This document shows positions 58,174 to 64,000 of a stretch of 64,000 nt of DNA, piece by piece (position 1 is the stretch's first letter; each line of letters begins with the position of its first letter). Under the pieces are notes generated by a model. That model searched no databases and was not told where the DNA came from. It saw only the letters and a program-made list of their open reading frames with translations. Source of the DNA: Ceratothoa steindachneri (Eukaryota; Arthropoda; Malacostraca; Isopoda; Cymothoidae); NCBI GenBank assembly GCA_963969495.1, contig OZ018323.1, positions 72,574,920 to 72,638,919 on the forward strand. Direction: 5' to 3'. Position numbers and translations under genes: made by a program.

Positions 58174-58785
58174 TTAATTCTGAATTAAACTGACGCCCTC
58201 TATCCGATAAACTTCTTTAGGCAGGCCTACTACTCGTGCATATATTGAAATTAATGCTTCAGCGCATGAAATAGTGCCAATCTTCCCCAGTGCCACGGCA
58301 TCTGGGAACCGGGTGGCACAATCCACTAGGGTGAGGATGTAGGAGTGTCCTCCTCTTGAAATGGGGTGAATTGGTCCCACCAAAGCCATAGCCACTCGAA
58401 AGAATGGTTCGGTTATAACGGGAACTTTTTGTAATGGCGCGGGATGTACCCTTCCTCTGGAGGGATCTTTTTGACACACGTCGCATGATTGGCAATAAGC
58501 CACAATTTCCTTGGCAGCCTGGGGACAATAAAACTGTCTGAATATCTGCTGCGCCGTTTTGTTGTGCCCAAAGTGTCTGGCTAATATTCCATCATGCGCA
58601 GTATTCAAGATTCTCCGCATGTATTCTTGAGGTAAACACAGTGCTTTGTTGCTCACTTTATCCTCCTTGCTGATAGTACGGTAGAGAAGTGAGTGTTCTA
58701 CGATATATTGGATAGGCTTCTTTCCTTTCACTTGGAGAGTTTCACCCTTAGCGCTTTCTCTGATGGGGGTATAAGAGTGGGGCAT
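58174..58785 (-). pseudogene. Gypsy integrase fragment
   Basis: A 203-codon open frame on the minus strand. It contains HSLLYRTISKEDKVSNKALC, then the zinc-binding domain HDGILARHFGHNKTAQQIFR with CQSCDVCQK (H-H-C-C), PLQKVPVITEPFFRVAMALV, GPIHPISRGGHSYILTLVDC with the first catalytic Asp, ATRFPDAVAL, and an end at VGLPKEVYRIEGVSLIQN. In the family the last block is GIPxExLTDRGxQF with the second Asp; here it reads YRIEG. Integrase inserts the retrotransposon cDNA. The Glu-containing part and the chromodomain region are missing because the pre-LTR tail begins directly behind. No reverse transcriptase or RNase H is found between LTRs. Confidence 0.85.
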
Positions 58786-59123
58786 TCCTTCTGAGCAATA
58801 GCGAAGGAAGCCAATTTTAACCCATTGTCTTGGAGGGTAATCCTCGGGGTCAACTCAGCAGGTTGCTCTTTCCTCTGGGTTTCTTCTGCCTGGGTGACTA
58901 CTTGTTGGGCCACTTCTTCCTGGGAAATTTGGGGGCTTTGTCCGATTAGCACTGCGCAGAACTTAATCGGTGCTACTAACACGTCTGTCCAACCGGTGAA
59001 ATATCTGCATTGTTTATGACATCTCACAACTGGGAATTGATTGTCGCGTCCTAAAAAGTCGTGGACGATTGCGAATTTCTTATGGTAAGGGTTTACTGGG
59101 GGCATTAACATGTCGGATACCAC
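58728..59123 (-). pseudogene. Gypsy pol N-terminal region (protease remnant to spacer)
   Basis: Minus-strand open frame: MVSDMLMPPVNPYHKKFAIV, DFLGRDNQFPVV (likely the LLGxDxxxxxxxP end of the aspartic protease), PIKFCAVLIGQ (in relatives CAVxTRxQ), a Gln/Glu-rich spacer (EEVAQQVVTQAEETQRKEQP), and FAIAQKECPTLI, which in relatives directly precedes integrase. A frameshift at about 58760 links it to the integrase frame. The protease DTGA active site is not visible. The order protease - spacer - integrase is continuous, with no reverse transcriptase between. Confidence 0.6.
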
Positions 59124-60409
59124 TATGCACGTACATTTTGTTTTTTTCTGACTAAAGTGGATACTCGTAACACATTAACAGTGCTCTCTTCATATCGTAG
59201 GCCACCTGGCGAACTTTTGTTGAATAGAAAGTTTACCTGTTGCTGGCACCCTTCAGATGTTGGCGCGGGGATGAAGGACGCATCAGCTTGTCCTGCTGGG
59301 AGCGCGGCAGTAAGGTTTTGCACCTGTTGTCTTGAGGTCTCCCTCATTTGGGACTTCTGTGGGCACTGGAAACTCAGGTGACCTATTATCCCACAGGTAT
59401 AACAAATGACGGGCTTCCTGGGATACGTGCCGGTATTAGGGGATGATCCTTGTGGAACCCTAACCTCTTTTTTACTTTTTTTCCCCCCAAAATTTGGCTT
59501 ATAAGTTCCCTTTGCTGCTGAGAACTTAAAGGGCTTCTTCTGCAAATGCCTTGGTAGCGGCCCATTTTTCTATGTAGAGAGAGCCTTCTGTTTCTTTTAC
59601 TCCCTCGGAAATAAACGATAATTTACCACGTAGAGGTCAGCCTCATCCAGACACTTGTTGAAGCTAGATGCTTTTCGGTCCTTAACGAATGCACGAATTT
59701 CCTGGGGTAGTGTGCTTGGTAAGTGTTTTCTAAGCATTAAGTCGACGACCGAATCGACTTCATTCTCTACCCTTTCTGACTCCATCCAAAACTGTAAGCT
59801 TCGACGAAGCTTAAATCCAAAATGTCTGTATGTTTGTCCAGGTCTTATACGGACCTGCCTGAACTCCATCTTGTATTCTTCCAGGTTAAGGTTTGTTGCT
59901 GAGAGAAGTTTGGCTTTGAGAGTAGAATAGTCCACAGTCGATTTTGATGGTAAAAATACAAATAACTCTTTCATCCGACGATTGAGTAGAGGTAACAGTT
60001 TGACGCCCTTATCTTCTTCTAGGTCCCAATTATTGACTTCGAATATTTTCTCAAAATGGGACAGATATGACCATAAATCTTCTGCGTCCCTGTACTCCAG
60101 GAGTTTCATGCTGGCCGCTGGTGACACTCCTGTTTTGGATGTCACTGACTGCACCTCTAACTGATCTTTGGTAAGAGCTCTTTTGTGGGCCCTTATCGTC
60201 TCTCTTTCCTCAGCTTTCAGTTTCATTTTACGTTCTTCGGCTTCAAGTTCTTCGACTTCTGCTTTAATCTTACGTACTTCCCTTCTTTCGTCTCTTTCGT
60301 ATCTCTCTTTCTCCTGAATTTACGAGTTCAGCTCTGTTCCTTCCAGTCCAAGGCTTTGACCTTGCTTCCGATAAAGGTCAAACGATGCAATCGCGCTTAT
60401 GTCAGTCAT
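59123..60409 (-). pseudogene. Gypsy Gag with zinc knuckle
   Basis: The start ATG at 60409 (minus) gives MTDISAIASFDLYRKQGQSL, one in-frame TAA after about 33 codons, then a charged coiled coil (IQEKERYERDERREVRKIKA, EVEELEAEERKMKLKAEERE). The frame stays open from 60226 to 59597 with a SCAN-like capsid region (LWSYLSHFEKIFEVNNWDLE, FRQVRIRPGQTYRHFGFKLR, LPSTLPQEIRAFVKDRKASS). Two more stops follow, then the basic tail and the CCHC knuckle CYTCGIIGHLSFQC (59402-59361 approximately). Gag packages the RNA in virus-like particles. It ends near 59123, at the junction with the protease frame. Three stops make the product non-functional unless suppressed. Confidence 0.85.
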
Positions 60410-60604
60410 CTAATTTGTTGTAAATCGAGCCTGACCTACTCCACCACCGAAACCTACGAGTTGGCCGAACAATTACCTTTAGATTGCTTCCACCCCTAAC
60501 TTTACAAATTTTCCTCTCGTCAAATATTCTATTATTCCTGGTATTCCTTTTACGTGTTGGCTCTCCCTTAATTAGATGCTGCTAGGTTCTTTCTAATATA
60601 AAAC

Positions 60605-60622
60605 CTACAGACCTGACACAGC
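60605..60622 (-). other. Degenerate primer-binding site after right LTR
   Basis: On the minus strand CTGTGTCAGGTCTGTAGG follows the right LTR. It shares the TGTCAGG core with the better-preserved sites at 57067 and 16802 but has several changes. Confidence 0.45.
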
Positions 60623-61582
60623 TATTTGTCGTGGTATAAGTGGTGGTGTGATGTACTTCTTTGATGACTAAGAGTGCTAGTTTTGTTGTTTTTTCTTAAC
60701 GAAGAGCCGTTTTATCAGGTAAGGATAAGAGGAAAAACACATGAATCATTCTAACATAAGCATATATTTTAAATTTAACATTTAACTATGAAAAACAAAC
60801 AGTAATCACATTTATATTTTTGTCCTATGCTGAAGTAGACTATCCAGGTTGGCAGATAAGCCTATTACAATGTATACGCTAACAAAAATAAACAAATAGG
60901 CTACACATAAACAAACCAATTGCCGATTAGTAATTTTATCGCGGCCTTTTTTGATTAGCGTTAATCATTAAATTAAAGTACTCTCCTTTACCAACAAATA
61001 TGACCGGGGTTCACGCACAATTCTCTTTACGTCTATAAAATCGTGCAAACGTACTAACTTCATACTATCGCAATATGAATATATAAATGTTCTTGCTAAC
61101 TCACATGACAGAAGGAATTAGGGGTTGCCGGATGACGCTGGAGGGCTTATCTCGCGCTTTGGAGGGTTGCCGTGGCCGATGATTGAATTTCGTAGAGGTG
61201 GGATGGCCGATTAGAGGTAGGGTGAAGTCAACTTCTTATTTCAAATTTGCCACTGGTTATTTATACAAGATGGAAAGAGTTACGTTGCTCTTCGCCCCAA
61301 GAGTTTTCTTCGGAACAATCTTGACGCCTCTTGGTGTCTGATTCTTTAACGTAGAGTGTCCAACTAGATTTTGGGGTATTCGGTGAGATTCTTACTGTAA
61401 TTAAAGAACGGAACTTCGTTGGTGCTGGGTTCTTCTCCTCTCACTATTACGGAACTTTAGATGTTAGAGTCACTCGAGTGTGAGCGGGATACCTTTTTTC
61501 CAGTCCTACTTCTTCTAAGTGTGTATGGCACCGAAACAAAACTTGACGATTTTTTTTAATTTGGCCCAGCGAGGGGGGATCG
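60623..61582 (-). mobile_element. Gypsy LTR, right copy (5' LTR of the gag-containing unit)
   Basis: About 960 bp and very similar to 57068-58032, with few differences over 61060-61560. Together with gag and integrase in minus orientation it forms the 5' LTR. Unlike a normal 5' LTR, it is preceded by the same pre-LTR tail (61583-61708) that precedes the left copy. Confidence 0.85.
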
Positions 61583-61708
61583 ATTTTCTTAATCTGATTC
61601 TATCGTTTTTCATGGAAATCGTCTTGTATGGCTAAGGGATCTATCTTCACGAACTGAACCTTCTTTCTTAGCGAATTCTAAAAACTTATCTTTCTTTCCG
61701 TGGCTTAT
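61583..61708 (-). repeat. Pre-LTR internal tail, right copy
   Basis: About 126 bp matching 58033-58157 and lying upstream (in coding direction) of the right LTR. It reads FLEFAKKEGS and, in another frame, VKIDPLAIQDDFHEKR to a stop. Its presence here implies that another copy of the element once lay to the right, now cut off at 61708. Confidence 0.6.
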
Positions 61709-62027
61709 TTATAGGCGGACCACCACCCCATCTAAGGGGTTATTGGCGAGGCCACAGTGGAGAGCGCCAAAGGCGAATTCGCATCTAGTAAGAGCGAGAA
61801 GTGCAGAGGTTGGCACTGAGGTGCACAAGTCAGCTTTATAATTAGAGAGACTCTTAACCGCCACACTCTTTGGCGTGCCTTTTGACTAGCACCGCTTTTT
61901 AGTGACATAACCACTGGTTTATGGATCCCATAGGTAATTGGATCGTTAGAGCGTCGTTTAAGGGCCTAATGTGGTCGCCGTAACACAGCTGGTTGCTCTA
62001 ACTACCTGAGTGGCGGAGAGATCAAAC
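61709..62027. other. GC-richer sequence of unknown nature
   Basis: About 320 bp richer in GC than the rest, with no recognised motif and no tRNA-like fold that I could confirm. It precedes the signal-peptide-like ORF and could be a 5' untranslated region or part of another repeat. Confidence 0.3.
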
Positions 62028-62333
62028 ATGGTAGGCAGTTACTGCCGTTTGCCGGCTACCGTTCTCACGATTCTCCTTATGGGGCTCGCTTCTTCGGCTT
62101 TCTCCACAATGGAGGGGAGGACTTTAAGTAATATGTCCGCCTGGCCGTCCGGGATGCTTTATGTAGCCATTTCTCTACACCTGTATTTTGTCATAAATAG
62201 AAAGAATTTTGTAAAAATAAATGTATTTCTTTTTCCCGTAACTGAGGAGGATGTAGTAAATAGCCGTCAAAATGGATGCAAAATTAGTCAACAAGCGATT
62301 CAACGGTATAATACAACAAAGCATTTTAACTAA
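62028..62333 (+). CDS. Candidate small secreted-protein ORF (or first coding exon)
   Basis: ATG 62028 in a good context (AAACATGG) starts MVGSYCRLPATVLTILLMGL followed by ASSAFS, which has the form of a signal peptide (short n-region with Arg, hydrophobic core, small residues before the cut). Then come TMEGRTLSNMSAWPSGMLY and an AT-driven tail to the stop at 62331-62333. The coding-like, GC-richer character ends near 62170, where TTATGTAGCC could be a 5' splice site, so only the first 45 or so codons may be real. I do not recognise a known hormone or peptide motif. It is the only open frame in the window that is not explained by mobile elements and looks translatable. Confidence 0.3.
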   Translation: MVGSYCRLPATVLTILLMGLASSAFSTMEGRTLSNMSAWPSGMLYVAISLHLYFVINRKNFVKINVFLFPVTEEDVVNSRQNGCKISQQAIQRYNTTKHFN

Positions 62334-64000
62334 TCAGATCAAGCAAAAATTAAGTAAAGAATTTTACGCAGGTTAATATAGTTAAAACCAGAGTAGATAA
62401 ATATTTTTCACTGGTAAATGTAACTTAGTAGAAGCACTGTTGAAGAATATTTTATAAAAACAGAACGGAGCAAAGATACATTAGGCAGCAGACCTTCCCC
62501 TTCCCCAAATGCAAATGCTACAGCTGATATTTGTGTGTAGAAATTGAGTGCAAATCTTATTTTTATATATTCTTTTCTGGGTTTCCTATCATTTATATTT
62601 TCAACACTTTTTTACACTTAAATATCTACGGTTTAGACTATAATGTTTTAGGTTACTTGAATTAGAATTTTTAATTATAATTTAAAATGTATAAGGTGTT
62701 GAGTTACATTATATTTTATGTTATCTTCATAATTAATGTACGCCAAATACTTTCCTGAAACCTCTATTTATTAACAACAAAATCACACGACACCAGGAAT
62801 AATTTATATAAGAAAACTCAGGAGGAAAGCAGGTTAACACTTTTGGAGATTTATACCAATTAAAAAGAGGTAAAGGCGAATAAAGGGTAACCTCTTGCTA
62901 GCTAATTTGGAAAAACCTTTGAAACAGTTTACCCAAGTTAAACCAAGTGAAAAGGGATAATTTATTCTTAGATCAAGGAGTATAAAGAGACGTCTTCACT
63001 GGAATATGGGATAGATTGGGCGGACACAGAGCTCATTTTATTCTGCTACTCTAGTAAAGAAAGTCAAGCCACGTATCGAGTGATTGTTTGATAGGTATTG
63101 TCCATTAACAAGAAACTTTGCTTGTTGACTGCATTCTCTGACTATCTGATGAGGTTCGCTTCATATCCTTTCTCATTAGTCATTAAATGAAATCATGTTG
63201 CCATTTTATTTAAGACATAATTACAATGTACATGTGTTGAAGTACTTTATTTAATTTTATCTTCAGTACATTAGATTTGATCAAGTTTGCGATTAAACGC
63301 CATATTACTACTAATCATCTCGTAAGACGCCGAATCATGGCAGTCCCTCACTTGATTTTTATATTTTTCATTCCCAATTCTTTCTTTGCTGTGAAAACAC
63401 TATTTTGGATTACTTTCCTTTCATGTTAGTGGAATCATTGTAATTTTTTCAATCTTGCTAAATGGCAAATTTGAACAAAAAATTGAAAAGTTTTTTAATA
63501 TCATTGCCTGAAGAATTTCTTTTCACCGACATTAATGAAATATTGAATTATGATTTTCTTTCTTAGAAATTTTACAATTAGCAAGGCCTTAACATCATTA
63601 TAGTTTTTTCGATATGAAGAAACCACCTTTCAATCAACTTCTAATGGGAAATATTGATGTTTATTCTTTATAGACACTAAGCAGACACACATAGCTCACT
63701 TACTAGCATTTAAATTCATGTGATCATTAAGAACTGAATCAAAACATAAGACTGATATATTTATTCGAGGGGAAAGGTGCGTCTTAAGAAAACCGATGAA
63801 TGGTTTTTATTATTTTTGTTACTTAAATTACCGAGTCATTGATGGATCTTTTCATGATTCCCCTCTTGCACTGGTCTTAATTAGAAGTTATAATCTCTGC
63901 ACCTACATGATTTATTTAATATTTGAAATAATGAATATTAATCAGCCCTGTAATTGAAACTCTTCAGTATAAGGTGGGACAAAAGAAAATAACTACCTCA
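62334..64000. other. AT-rich gap with a fragment of the dispersed repeat
   Basis: No gene seen. Bases about 63700-63765 (TTCATGTGATCATTAAGAAC then TGAATCAAAACA) match the first part of dispersed repeat R1 at 38320-38385. Confidence 0.5.

Overview
The window looks like a stretch of AT-rich arthropod chromosome, most likely from a crustacean. That is an inference from the AT-rich background, the long (TA)n microsatellites, and a mix of non-LTR, piggyBac, Tc1/mariner, Penelope-like and Gypsy remnants of the kind common in decapods. No intact host gene was found. Nearly every recognisable coding segment is a decayed mobile element carrying stop codons, frameshifts or internal deletions. It is not bacterial: there are no operons, ribosome binding sites or tight gene packing.

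Layout. 1-8.6 kb: a decayed repeated protein element (+), Tc1-like transposase (-), piggyBac (+), MULE transposase (-) and a LINE reverse transcriptase (-). 10.6-13 kb: coding-like sequence, a LINE endonuclease scrap, and copy A of an uncharacterised DDE-like transposon family. 15.9-18.3 kb: a lone LTR with primer-binding site, a LINE linker fragment, then two large palindromes separated by (AT)n tracts. 20-28 kb: piggyBac (-), a small MITE, Merlin-like and Tc1/mariner fragments (-), an 827-bp foldback and another piggyBac (+). 28-32.6 kb: AT-rich DNA with no gene seen. 32.6-34 kb: copy B of the DDE-like family, bounded by perfect 12-bp terminal inverted repeats and TA on both sides. 35.5-38.8 kb: piggyBac (+) abutting a Penelope-like GIY-YIG segment (-), then another inverted repeat. 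42.7-45.8 kb: a LINE tail and a long LINE (+). 47.2-48.8 kb: copy C, the most complete member of the DDE-like family. 49.5-57 kb: hAT-type MITE, mariner-type remnants, LINE fragment and piggyBac (+). 57-61.7 kb: Gypsy LTR retrotransposon on the minus strand whose two LTRs are each preceded by the same pre-LTR tail and followed by a primer-binding site, as in a tandem array. 61.7-64 kb: a small higher-GC patch with a signal-peptide-like ORF, then AT-rich sequence.

The main result is the DDE-like family (copies A, B, C). I recognise its protein as one found in many copies and usually left as uncharacterised in arthropod genomes. Here one copy has clear transposon ends, and a second shares the same right end. 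The elements do not form a pathway; the window records successive insertions and decay. All protein identifications come from reading translated frames and remembered family motifs. No database search was possible.
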